The translations under genes and the position numbers were made by a program. Positions 8,346 through 18,013 of a stretch of 28,583 nucleotides of DNA are shown piece after piece. Within the stretch, counting starts at the first letter, position 1. The number at the start of each line of letters is the position of its first letter. The notes under the pieces were generated by a model. That model worked only from the letters and a program-made list of their open reading frames with translations, was not told where the DNA came from and made no database searches. Source of the stretch: PGYU01 sp964637845 (GTDB lineage: Bacteria > Bacteroidota > Ignavibacteria > Kapaibacteriales > UBA2268); contig CAZWXI010000031.1 in NCBI GenBank assembly GCA_964637845.1, forward strand, positions 1 through 28,583, in the 5' to 3' direction.

Positions 8346-11300
8346 TTACGGTACGTAAACAAACGGTACGTAAACAGCTTCGTTCTCAGTTGTTATAAGA
8401 ATGTTGTAGCTTCCAGCTGCGCGATTCTTAAGGTCAATCGTGAAGTTGTAAACTCCGCTCGAACGTACTTCGTTTGATAGTGTTGATACCAATTGCCCTG
8501 CCGCATTGCGAACTTCAATCTTCAAGTGCTGCTCGCCCTGCATTTCGACGCTAAATGTACCTAAATCGCTAATTGGGCTCGGAGTTAATTGAGACACGAA
8601 TATCGAGTAGATTGTATTCGGCATCGAAAGTATCGTTACCTCAACTTCATCGAGTTCTTCGATTGTGCCGTCGGATGCAATGTATGACAAACGGTAAATA
8701 TAAGACTTACCGACTTCGAGCGAAGCATCGTCGTCAACCAGTTTATATGTACTACCATTTACATTGCCGGCAACATTTGCAATCTTCTTGAATTCGAACG
8801 TTCCCGCATCTGCACGATATACCTCAAATCCGAGACTTCCGCCTTCGCTTGCAGTTGCCCAAGCAAGTTCAACTTTACGCTCAAACGAACGTCCGTCAAA
8901 TCCGATTAACTCAAGACCTGCGAACAAGCCCTCCATATTTGACGTTTTCCGGTTACGTGGATTACCCGTTCCCGTACTATGTCGGTAATTAGTTACGATG
9001 GCTTGCTCATGGAATCTTTCTTCCCAGTCCTCACATCCGTTTTGCGGGAAGTCCTGTCCTTCCTGACCCAAGGGAATATAACCTCCGTAGTTAACATAGT
9101 CCACATCATAACGGAATTCGAACACCCTTGCATAGTAGGTGGTATTTGCTTGCAGTCCTTGTACGGTTACACTTCGCGGATGCGAATCATCGCAAATACA
9201 TTCAAGCTGGTAATATATAGCTCTATTGCCACTACCTAAGTTATAGGAGTCGTTTAAGAAATGAACCGGTGATTGTCCTATTGGCACTTCATAAGTTTCG
9301 CCGTCTTGAGGGAATACATTGACGTGATTGTTCAAACCTTCTCTCATTACCAAGAGACTACCTTCTCCATATGACGTTGTCGCAGTTGACCTCTGCCAGC
9401 TTACTGTAAATTGGTTACTGCCTACACCCGAGAACGTTATACCGAATGCTTGCTGTTGCGTTTCGGCTGGCATGAAGTGTAAGGGGCCTTCATCGTACAA
9501 ATCATGATCATCGAAATAACCAGACAATGCCCAACAGTCATCATCATAGAATGCATCTCTGGATATTGATGCCTCTGTGTTACGGCAATAGTTATCTATT
9601 CCGAATTGTATGTTGCTGAAGGTTTTCGACTGCTCTGATATAGGCCACGAGTAATAGACGATAGGGTCAAATCCATAATCATATGCCAAATGATATAAGT
9701 CGAAGTCATCTTGATCAGTCAAATATGCAGGATTATCATCGTCATCGAATAGCCCTACGGTTACGCTGAACGCATTGCCTGATGGCAGTATCCAGTCATC
9801 GCAGTCAGCATCCGGATTGTACGGTATGCCGTTTACGTGAGTAATGACCATTTGTGTTGCCTCGGGTTTTGTTTCGAAGCAAAATACATGACCCGGGGTC
9901 AAATAGTTCGGGCTGTCGCAATCGCCGCCTATTGCTTCATATAACGCAACGCAGTATGATGTCGAAGGCTCCAAGCCGCTTACTACTACCGAATTGCTTG
10001 TTCCCCAGTAAACTACCATACCCGAAGTATAACTACACTCAATTATATCGCCATCACCATATGTTTCGCTGTAGTCATAGACAGTTCCGTTTATTGGTGT
10101 CGGTATGCAATCGTCTTCTTCGAATACCACAACGAGTACTTTGTCTCCGTTGCCGCGAGTATAGTTGAGCGTTGCTTGAACTGCATATACAGAATTGGCA
10201 CTTCCGTTGCTCGCTTGTGTTGTAGCTGAGTTTTCGTTCACTAGGTCGATAGTAATTTCGTCGGTGCCATCCTGTGAATTACCGGCTAAGTCGAATACTG
10301 AGCTACCCGATGCCGGTCTTACGATGATGTATTCGCAACCGTTAGGCGTACCAGTAATCTCGAACACAAGAGTTGCATAATCATCGCCCGAATTATGAAT
10401 GACGTCAATAAGTTCGGCATCTGTTGCTGTACCTGAAGGAGTTTGCACGAACTCGATTTCGAGGTCTTCCAATTCAACGGGGCTACTACCTTCGACAGGT
10501 TCAGACCAGACAACTTCTGCTTGCTCGTTGACAAAAGGCGATACCCATAGGATTTCGGTGAATTCCGGCGGTGTTGTGTCGTAAATTGTTGTGGTCTCAT
10601 CATTACAATCGCTGTCTACATCTTCGAACGGATTGCCTGCCAAGTCAGTTATTCCGTGACCCGACCCAATCGTAATCGTTACTAAACCTTCAGTAGTCGG
10701 GCTCATCATAGCTGTGTAAGTATCGCCAGAACCTGAAAAGTCATCTGCAGCTCCGTTTGTTACAACGATGTCGCTAATGTCAAATCCCGTAACGTCTTCA
10801 GTCCAATTAAATGTGACTTCGAAGTCATCATTCGTGTGGCTTGGAGCATCATAAATTGTCAAGCACGGCGGAGTTACGTCGAGTATTACGTCGTCCGTTG
10901 CTTCTTCGCCCGTATTCCCTGCACAATCTGTAAGTGTTACCGTGAGTTGTACTTCGCCTTCGGTGCCGTCGCAGAGGTCAAGAGACAGGTTTTCCGTATG
11001 TGGATCTTGAAGAATCTCGAAGTTACCTTCATATACATTGCTGCCTTCTTCCACTTTCCATTCTGCTATTGCTCCGATTTCGCCGCCTTCTACTGTGATA
11101 TAAATCTCATCATCACAAGTAAACATATTAATATAGTCAACTTCATCGCCTTCATCATCGCTGAAGTAAGCAGAATAGCCGCTCGGTGCGTCGTAGTCAT
11201 AACCCGCGGAAATATCATATGCATAATATTCATTACCTGCGCAATCATAAACTCCTGATACATCCATATATAATGTTCCTGTACCTGTGCCACTAATTGA

Positions 11301-14300
11301 GCTTACGCACACTGTCCAACTGTCGCCTTCGCCTTCGATGCTTGAAATTGCAAATCCTCCACTTACCCAAATGTCTTCTGCTGAGAATCCTGTTACTTCG
11401 CGGTCGAATTCAAAGTCGAAGCAAATTGGGTCAGCGTTAGTATATTCACAATCTTCATTATAGTCAACTGACCATGTTGCATTTATCGGTGCATAAATCA
11501 CTTGGAATAGGTTCTCTACTTCCACTTCGGTCTCGTTTCCGGATTGGTCTTCAGCGTATGCTGTTGCATCATAAAAGCCTTCTTCGAATTGACTTGATGT
11601 TATATAAAGTTGGAAGCAATATGTATCGCCATTTTGGCTGAAGAATGATGCTTCCCAAAAGTATTGGTCAAAAGATACCTCAAGCAATACATTATCATAA
11701 TCGAAGGTGCCGCAACCGATATCATCTGCATCAAAGCAAATCATAACTGTACTACCATCTGTGTAGCATGATTCATCGGCTGTAATGTTCTCGATTGTAG
11801 GCGGTGTGTTGTCTATTGTTACTGCATTTACAATTACATGCGAACCGATATTACCTGCTCCGTCTTGGGCATATATGCCTACTGTTACAGGTCCAGCCGG
11901 TGCATTCTCGGGAATTTCTATCTCAGCGGTGAATATTGCAAAGTTCTCAAATGGTGGTTCACCGAATTGGCCTTCATAGCTACAGTTAGCTTCTTCACCG
12001 TCCGAAAGGTAGAATATTTCCGTTGTTGAATTTGAGTATGTCAGTATTATCCATGAGTTATCACAAGAAATATCACCGCAACCGATATCAAATGCCAAAA
12101 ACCCTACTTCCAATATTCCTAATGGTGCAATACAATCATTAGGGAAGACCTCCGATAAAAACATTGTCGGTGCTGTACGGTCAATAACAAATTCGTCAAG
12201 TCCATCACCAATGTTTCCGGCGCAATCTTCAGCTACGGCTCTTACTGTTACTACACCTGCAACATCGCCCGGTAATATTGTATATGTCGTTGTAAATACA
12301 TCATTTCCTTCATCGTAAGTTACTTCTAATCTCTTCGTTGTTGCATTCTCGAATGTCAATTCAACGAAAATATCGAAGAATGAATCAACGCCAAATTCTC
12401 CTGGCTCAGGGCAGCAAGAGAAGGCATCGCTTGCTTCAAATGTAATTGTTACTGATTGTGCTGTCGTTACGCATTCGTCTTCGACTTGAATATCATCAAT
12501 GTCAGGGACGTCATTGTCAACTGCGAATGCGTCCGGAATATAGATTTCGAATGTATTGCCAACCTCATCATCAACTGAGAAATAGAAGTCATACAAGCCG
12601 CTTTCCTCATTGCTGATTGTGTAGCAAACCTCTACTTCCCAAGTCTCGTTGAGCGAATTATACTGGTCGTCGTAATTCCAACTAAATATTGTGGTAGCAC
12701 CTGCTGAAGCAGTACTCCAATCAATACCGCAACCGTCTTCTGATAAAGTAAATGTTACGCAGTATTCATCGCCATCGCGTAAGCAAGTAACTTCGGGCAA
12801 TTCAAGTTCACCGACAAGTTGCGGAGCAGTAAAGTCGAATTCTGTGTAGAATTCTTCGACTGTTTCATTCCCCGCTTCGTCAACTATGGTAATTTCCAGT
12901 GTTGCCTCTCCTTCGGGAGTTGTTCCCGAAGTAATCTCGTATGTAAAGCAGTAGAATCCTTCTGTGCCGGTTAATTCCTGAACAAGAGAAGTTTGGTTTG
13001 CAAAAGTCAATACAGCGGTAACGCTTTCAACACCGCACCCGATATCATTTGCATCAAAGCAAAAATCTATCTCTTCGCCATCGCCATAGCAATCACTTAA
13101 ATCATCTGGGTTATCTAAGGTAGGGTCAGTAAAGTCAAGCGTAAAAATATGACCTATATCTAATGATGTCCAGTTTCCTGCTGCGTCAGCCGCTTCGACT
13201 GTCAGGTTATACTCACCTTCGTCGTCATTTGTAACAGCAGTATATTCGAAGCAGAATATGTAGGGGTCTTCACTTGTGCCTGTGCCAGTCAGCGAGAGCA
13301 ATTCGGGTTCACCACTGGCCAAAGACTGGTCAAACACAAGTCTCAATCCATTGTCGCCTTGCAATTCAGCTAGCTCTTCCGTATTGAATGTACCGCAGCC
13401 ATCTTCAACAACCGATATGCAGAATTCAACCGATTGCCCTTCGCTAAGGCAGGGAGCTTCCCATTCTGTTACTTCGTCGCATGTAGTCACGGACCCTTCA
13501 GTTGTGCAAGCTACATGCGTGAGATCCGGCTCCGTTTGGTCAACTTCAAATTCTAAGCCGTACCATTCCTCCTCATTATCGACGCAATCAGTAAGCGTAA
13601 CACGGAAACGATATTCGCCGTCCGGTGTTGCGTCTGTTACTGTAAATGTGGCTTCGGCATCGTAGATGCCTGCGGAATTTATGCTTAACGGGTCACCAAA
13701 GTTTACCCATTCTGACGTTTGAGTGTCCCATTGTTGCACTTGAACAACTACATCAATATCTCCTTCCGAGCAGCAACCGGCGTCAGAAAAGTCAAAGCCG
13801 ATTATCAATTCAACATCGGCGGGAGCGTTCGTCCATGTACCTTGCTCATCATACCAGTTGTTCCTTGTGATACAAGTAGCTGGCGGGTCATAAGCCCATG
13901 TCGGATCATCAGTAAACTCCGGTTCCTGATTGTCAACGCTGAATTCGAAAGTAGCGTTTGTGCCTATATTCCCGACGCAATCGTCTACACCATTGCCAAA
14001 AATATTAATTGAAACATCTGCAATGAGGCTAGTAACACTGATTTCGAAATAATATTCAGTACCGTCTTCGTTGTAACTCCATGAATTATTCACATAGTCC
14101 ACATTGACAATCACTATATCACCAATATCAAACTCGAAGACTTCTTCATCCCACGTTACCGTCACTGAAAAAGTTTCGCCAGCGACGCAATCTCCGTCGC
14201 TAACACCCTCTACTGTAATCGTCGGCACGGGGCCGTCGCAGTCTTGCACAGGTGTAATCACTAATTCAGTAGAGCCCGCACTTCTATTGCCGACATTACC

Positions 14301-15060
14301 GTTATACCCCCACATTCTTACGAGGTGGTCGCGGTTGAAATATTCGAGAGGGAAGCCCTCAATTTCAGTTATATCACCGAGGTCAATTTCAATCCATTCT
14401 GTAGGTATTGTATCTCCTATAGTTGTACTAAACGTACCTAATGTGCCGGCCAGGGGGGTTACAGATATTAGAATCGTCGTCGTCGTAAAAGAGCGACATG
14501 ATTGTGCCATTGGAGTTGTTGCCGAGCGTCCACTCAATGTCAAAAGAGCAATTGTACGGTGTAGCGGTAAGGGCTGTCGGTGGTTGCGGCACAACCATAA
14601 GCGTCACGAAGCTCCTCGGGTTGTTGTATCCCTGCGAAGCAGTAAGATATTCGGCATCACTGATCATATTGTACTCGAAAATCCGGATCCAATATGTCGT
14701 CCCCGAAGCAAGATTGGTCAAAGACCTCTCTTTTGTGTGACCCGAATGAACGTCCACAACGTACGAACCGGTAGAAGCGATTTGCGGAGCAGTAGCCCTA
14801 TCGCCGTCAACGTCAGTAAATTCGGTTGTTGTACTGCTCAAAGCAGTCTCTGTGGGTCCCCAGTTGTTATCGGCACGTAAGACGATAATACGCTTAGCTC
14901 CATTACCATTGAAAAGCCATTTAGCCGTAGCGCTGTTAGCGGTTATACTTTGCATGAAAATATAACGTGCCTGCGTACTCGGCGGAGCGGCAAACAACTC
15001 GGAACACGACAGGATGACTCCCAGCATAATGAGAGCCATACTGAGTGCAAGTTTTTTCAT
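8346..15060 (-). CDS. giant acidic Cys-rich Ig-array surface protein, frameshifted at a G6/C6 tract
   Basis: Two overlapping frames belong to one gene of about 2237 residues. The N-terminal frame starts at ATG 15060 with a signal peptide (MKKLALSMALIMLGVILSC...ELFA) and reads into a premature stop at 14428. The C-terminal frame takes over at the six-base run 14453-14458; removing one base there restores one frame (NPLAGTLG). Order: an FN3-like GNG module; a second FN3-like domain; about twelve Ig-like domains of roughly 100 residues, many linked by DxTxPT and carrying paired cysteines (FDANDIGCG, FDADDIGCG, DCAGN); three FN3-like domains; a segment with WATASEGGSLGFEVYRA; and a divergent T9SS-like C-terminus (GTFSVEM...AAGSYNILI). 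The Ig part holds only two lysines and is rich in Asp and Glu. A surface adhesin or S-layer-like role is inferred. The terminator lies at 8289-8324. Confidence 0.85.
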
Positions 15061-15114
15061 AAAAACTACCTTTAAAAAAATGAAACAAAAATTAAAAAAA
15101 TCTATTTCAACGAA

Positions 15115-15147
15115 CAAAGTATAGGAATATACACTCCCATATGACAA
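15115..15147 (-). promoter_or_regulatory. possible Bacteroidota-type promoter for the giant gene
   Basis: On the minus strand ATTG is followed about 20 nt later by TATACTTTG, close to but not matching the -33 TTTG / -7 TAnnTTTG consensus exactly. It sits about 55 nt before the chosen start codon at 15060. Weaker than the two matches at 16326 and 17941. Confidence 0.3.
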
Positions 15148-15251
15148 TTTTTTTTCTTAAATCAGATTTTTGGACTGATAGCATTCTACAAATAAAACAT
15201 TTTTGCGAGACATCAAAATTAATTTTTAGTTAAACCACAATAAACTATGGT

Positions 15252-16295
15252 TCAGGGCTTAATCTCGATGACGTAAACTTCAGAAAACGGGCTTTCAGAG
15301 CCGTTCCCGCGCGACTTCAGCCGACAGAACAGTCGGGTGACGCCCCTTTCGTGCGATTGAAAAACTACGGGAATTTCGCTGACATTACCGATATCCGCCA
15401 TATTATACGGTTCGAGCTTATTGGCGAAAGCGGCATCGAAAGCTACATCAATCACGTAAGAGCCGGCGCCTTTGACCTCGTCCCAACGCAAGAGCCATTC
15501 GCCGTCCTTCCCGGTAGAGGCACTCAGATTTCGCGGTGGCGGGATCTTCGTGAACATAGTACGCGGATTATTCTTGGCTTGGGTGGTCAGATAATTCGCA
15601 TATTTCCCGTTGCCATTGTACTCATAAATCCGGAAGTGGTATTGAGCAAATTCTAGTCCCGTCACTTTCACTTCCAAAGGTCTATTGTTCTTACCCGCAT
15701 ACAGCACATAAGTATTAGTGCCGGGAATTCTCGCATCGGGATTACCGAAATTAGCATCAGCGGTATATCCTGTGCCGTCCTTGGGCAATACACATTCCTC
15801 GCCCTGAGATACCGTAACAAGCACATTGTTGCCGTTTCCGGGTATCCAAAGCAGACCGACATTGTCGTAGCTTGTGTTTTTAAATGCAATTGCACTCGAC
15901 TGTTTGATAGGTTCTATGTCGAGCGTGTTAATTAACAAGGAATCTATTTTAGATATGTTTTTCTTTTTCAAATCATATACTAAATAATATATGGTATAAT
16001 CCGACGATATGCTCAAACTTCCGATTGCGATGTCATGTGGAGTTCTGCCGGAGTAAATCGCCTTGCCGAAATCAGCCGGGGTGACCTTTGCCATAGCAAT
16101 ATGAGCCGCCGAATCATACGCGAGTTTAATCGGGGGAGAGTTCGGCTCTGTCACCGAAAGCACGACTGCGGTAGCTCTTTCGGGCAATATGGAGATGTAA
16201 ATTTCTTTGTCAGTTTGAGCATTTACTACAATCTGAGCGTAGCCAAAGCTAAAATTAAGCGTCAGAAAAAGCAAGATATTACCAAAAACTCTCAT
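15252..16295 (-). CDS. secreted protein with FN3-like GNG module
   Basis: The protein has about 347 residues from ATG 16295, where a signal peptide begins (MRVFGNILLFLTLNFSFGYA); an in-frame ATG 60 nt upstream lies beyond the promoter and is not used. The central part (about 130-255) has the pattern GNGNNVLVTVSQGE, P-DGTGY, NTYVLYAGKNN, VTGLEFAQYHFRIYEYNGNG, YLTTQAKNNPRT. This is the FN3-like module often seen in exported Bacteroidota proteins, and it closely parallels the first domain of the neighbouring giant protein. A second FN3-like domain (RNLSASTGKDGEWLLRWDEV) ends the protein. No T9SS sorting domain is visible, so the protein may stay periplasmic or act with the giant protein. Function unknown. 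Confidence 0.75.
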   Translation of the reverse strand: MRVFGNILLFLTLNFSFGYAQIVVNAQTDKEIYISILPERATAVVLSVTEPNSPPIKLAYDSAAHIAMAKVTPADFGKAIYSGRTPHDIAIGSLSISSDYTIYYLVYDLKKKNISKIDSLLINTLDIEPIKQSSAIAFKNTSYDNVGLLWIPGNGNNVLVTVSQGEECVLPKDGTGYTADANFGNPDARIPGTNTYVLYAGKNNRPLEVKVTGLEFAQYHFRIYEYNGNGKYANYLTTQAKNNPRTMFTKIPPPRNLSASTGKDGEWLLRWDEVKGAGSYVIDVAFDAAFANKLEPYNMADIGNVSEIPVVFQSHERGVTRLFCRLKSRGNGSESPFSEVYVIEIKP

Positions 16296-16325
16296 TAGCA
16301 CAATAATTTGTTCAAAAACGAACAG

Positions 16326-16356
16326 CAAAGGTACAAAAAAAAATTTAATATGCAAA
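16326..16356 (-). promoter_or_regulatory. Bacteroidota-type promoter for the FN3 protein gene
   Basis: On the minus strand TTTG (16356-16353), a 19-nt spacer and TACCTTTG (16333-16326) match the Bacteroidota consensus TTTG-N19-TAnnTTTG exactly. Transcription would start near 16319, giving a leader of about 24 nt before ATG 16295. This supports that start over the longer frame. Confidence 0.7.
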
Positions 16357-16414
16357 TAATTTTGTGTAAATTTTTACACACTCACGTTTTTTTTAAACAT
16401 AGTTTAGGGGGCAG

Positions 16415-16446
16415 AATTCATGGATTCTTCGCTTCGCTCAGAATGA
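16415..16446. repeat. dispersed GTCATTCTGAGCG-type repeat
   Basis: On the minus strand GTCATTCTGAGCGAAGCG begins at 16446, ten nt after the TGA stop of the serine hydrolase gene, and runs on through GAAGAATCCATGAAT. Short outer inverted repeats (GGCAG / CTGCC) flank it. A second, less perfect copy is at 8254-8282. Sequences of this form are, from memory, dispersed in many copies in a range of bacterial genomes, usually between genes. There is no T-tract right after it, so I do not call it a terminator. Confidence 0.7.
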
Positions 16447-16457
16447 CGGGGCCTGCC

Positions 16458-17792
16458 TCAGCACTTCACAAATTTCTCCACTCTATTGCCAACCCGCACA
16501 AAATACACACCCGGCGGCAACTGCGACACATCAATTCTTGTTCCCTCTCCTTCGGAGAGGGTCGGGGTGAGGTGACTTACACATTGCCCGAGAGTGTTGT
16601 AAATTTTAACAGCTCCTAACCCGCTCTTATAAGAGGGGTAATGGTTCACCTCTAAGTCAGCGAAATTAATGTAAATGTAATCTGTAGCGGGATTTGGGAA
16701 AATCACAAGTTTATCGGTTGAGTTGTGATGAGTGACGCTATTAGGTCCTTGCATGATATTATTCAAATACTTCCAGATATCATTGCTAAGAAGCGGTATC
16801 ATCGGTGTAAGTTCGTTTGGAGATTCGCCCATACGAGCAAATATTATCCCTGTACTTTGCGAGATATTCAGTACCTGTCCGTTTTTGCCAAGAGCGGCAA
16901 TAGCGTCGTTCGGAGCATTAGGGAACAATTTCCCTTTGAATACGTGTCTAAGTTCCGGCATCATAAATGATTCCTTGCCATTGAGCCACCAAAGGTAACC
17001 ATATGACTTATTGTGTTGCTGTGAAGTATTGACCATAGCTTGCAAATATTGCTTATCGGCGATTACAGCTTCGCCGTCCCAATTGCCATTATTTTGAATT
17101 AGAATTCCAAATCGTGCCATACTTCGTAAATTGCTAAAGTAAACATTATTAAAGCCCGATTTTATCCATAAGCCGGTCATTCCGATTTTATTTCTGAGCT
17201 TTTCGCTGAAGTAATTATTATATGTTTTGCCGGATGCCTTCTCAAGCACTTTGTCAAGCAGCGTATATGGAGCATTGTGGTATGACCAGCGAGTGCCGGG
17301 ATCTACCATATATTTCAAACATTCAGGCTCGGTACACATCAAATCGTCAACTGTGTCGTCGAGACCGCTTGTCATAGTCAGTTGGTGCCAAATAGTTATC
17401 AAATCCTCCTTGTCTGCGTCGAGTGAAGTCCATCCCTTTCCTAAATATTTTGAGCTTACATCATTAAGCGAAAGTAATCCCTCGTGTTGAGCAATCCCGA
17501 CAAGAGCGGCTGTTAGAGTTTTGCCGGCAGATGCCCAATACCAACTCGTATTCTGACCAAAGTTATCGAAATACTTCTCCAAGACAATTCTGCCATCTTT
17601 GAGCAAGATAAATCCTTTGGTCTTATTTACCTCAAGAAAGCTGTATAGGCTATCAATTTCAGCCAAATTCCAATTGAGTGATTCGGGCGCCACAGTTTCC
17701 CATTCATCTCCTTGAAGTGGCGGGAAATAAAGACTTTGCGAGAATGCCTCACATGCGATAAAGAGCGAAATTAAAATAGTGAATATTTTCAT
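16458..17792 (-). CDS. serine hydrolase (beta-lactamase/DD-peptidase fold) with T9SS sorting domain
   Basis: The protein has 444 residues. It has a signal peptide (MKIFTILISLFIACEAFSQS), a class C beta-lactamase-like domain at about 35-345, then a T9SS type A sorting domain at about 362-444 (VIFPNPATDYIYINF to GVYFVRVGNRVEKFVK). Active-site motifs are Ser88-A-G-Lys91 (SxxK), Tyr171-H-Asn173 (YxN) and KNG at 303-305. The family includes esterases, D-aminopeptidases and penicillin-binding-like hydrolases, so the substrate is open. A GGAG ribosome binding site precedes ATG 17792. Odd feature: residues 406-417 (SHLTPTLSEGEG) are encoded by a palindromic repeat inserted in frame in the sorting domain. 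A dispersed repeat follows the stop codon. Confidence 0.9.
   Translation of the reverse strand: MKIFTILISLFIACEAFSQSLYFPPLQGDEWETVAPESLNWNLAEIDSLYSFLEVNKTKGFILLKDGRIVLEKYFDNFGQNTSWYWASAGKTLTAALVGIAQHEGLLSLNDVSSKYLGKGWTSLDADKEDLITIWHQLTMTSGLDDTVDDLMCTEPECLKYMVDPGTRWSYHNAPYTLLDKVLEKASGKTYNNYFSEKLRNKIGMTGLWIKSGFNNVYFSNLRSMARFGILIQNNGNWDGEAVIADKQYLQAMVNTSQQHNKSYGYLWWLNGKESFMMPELRHVFKGKLFPNAPNDAIAALGKNGQVLNISQSTGIIFARMGESPNELTPMIPLLSNDIWKYLNNIMQGPNSVTHHNSTDKLVIFPNPATDYIYINFADLEVNHYPSYKSGLGAVKIYNTLGQCVSHLTPTLSEGEGTRIDVSQLPPGVYFVRVGNRVEKFVKC
16543..16569. repeat. palindromic repeat element translated within a T9SS sorting domain
   Basis: CCCTCTCC (16543-16550) and GGAGAGGG (16554-16561) form a perfect 8-bp inverted repeat with a 3-nt loop, followed by TCGGGGTGA. 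This arrangement (CCCTCTCC-loop-GGAGAGGG-TCGGGGTGAGG) resembles a palindromic element I know from intergenic regions of many bacteria. Here it lies inside the coding sequence and supplies codons for residues HLTPTLSEGEG of the hydrolase. Confidence 0.75.
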
Positions 17793-17940
17793 AATTTCTC
17801 CGGTTAAACCTACCTTATAGACTATTAATCTTCATAATAGTTTAATCATTAATTATATTGATTTACAAACTTTGAAAATCGACACAAAGTTAATATCCGT
17901 TTTATTAATTAGCTATGATGTTAGTGTTAAAATTTATTAA

Positions 17941-17972
17941 TTTGACTGATTTTGTATGTTTGATTATATTTG
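17941..17972 (+). promoter_or_regulatory. Bacteroidota-type promoter for the beta-helix protein gene
   Basis: TTTG at 17941-17944, a 20-nt spacer and TATATTTG at 17965-17972 match the consensus TTTG-N19/20-TAnnTTTG. A start near 17979 leaves about 35 nt of leader before ATG 18014, which has GGAG at 18003-18006. This argues against the in-frame start at 17915, which would lie upstream of the promoter. Confidence 0.65.
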
Positions 17973-18013
17973 CTAATGTAATTTTCTTTAATTTAATTCT
18001 TTGGAGTAGATAT

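Noticed and set aside
14428..14594. Start of the giant protein at 14594 (an upstream Met in the long frame)
   Set aside because: Residues before about 14452 in that frame are the shadow of the better N-terminal frame: they are Arg/His/Thr-rich with no domain, whereas the other frame carries a signal peptide and a good FN3 module.
14104..14880. Plus-strand open frame of 258 codons antisense to the giant gene
   Set aside because: It lies entirely opposite a well supported coding sequence, is low-complexity in Ser, Val and Pro, and has no start signal or recognisable domain.
15233..15252. Hairpin AACCA...TGGTT at the stop of the FN3 protein gene as terminator
   Set aside because: The stem is only five AT/GC pairs with no good T-run after it on the minus strand, so I do not call it.
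17885..17892. TAACTTTG as promoter of the serine hydrolase gene
   Set aside because: The -7 element fits, but nothing like TTTG is found 19-21 nt upstream, so support is insufficient.
17915..18013. N-terminal extension of the beta-helix protein
   Set aside because: It would lie upstream of and across the TTTG-N20-TATATTTG promoter, while ATG 18014 has a GGAG site and starts a clean signal peptide.
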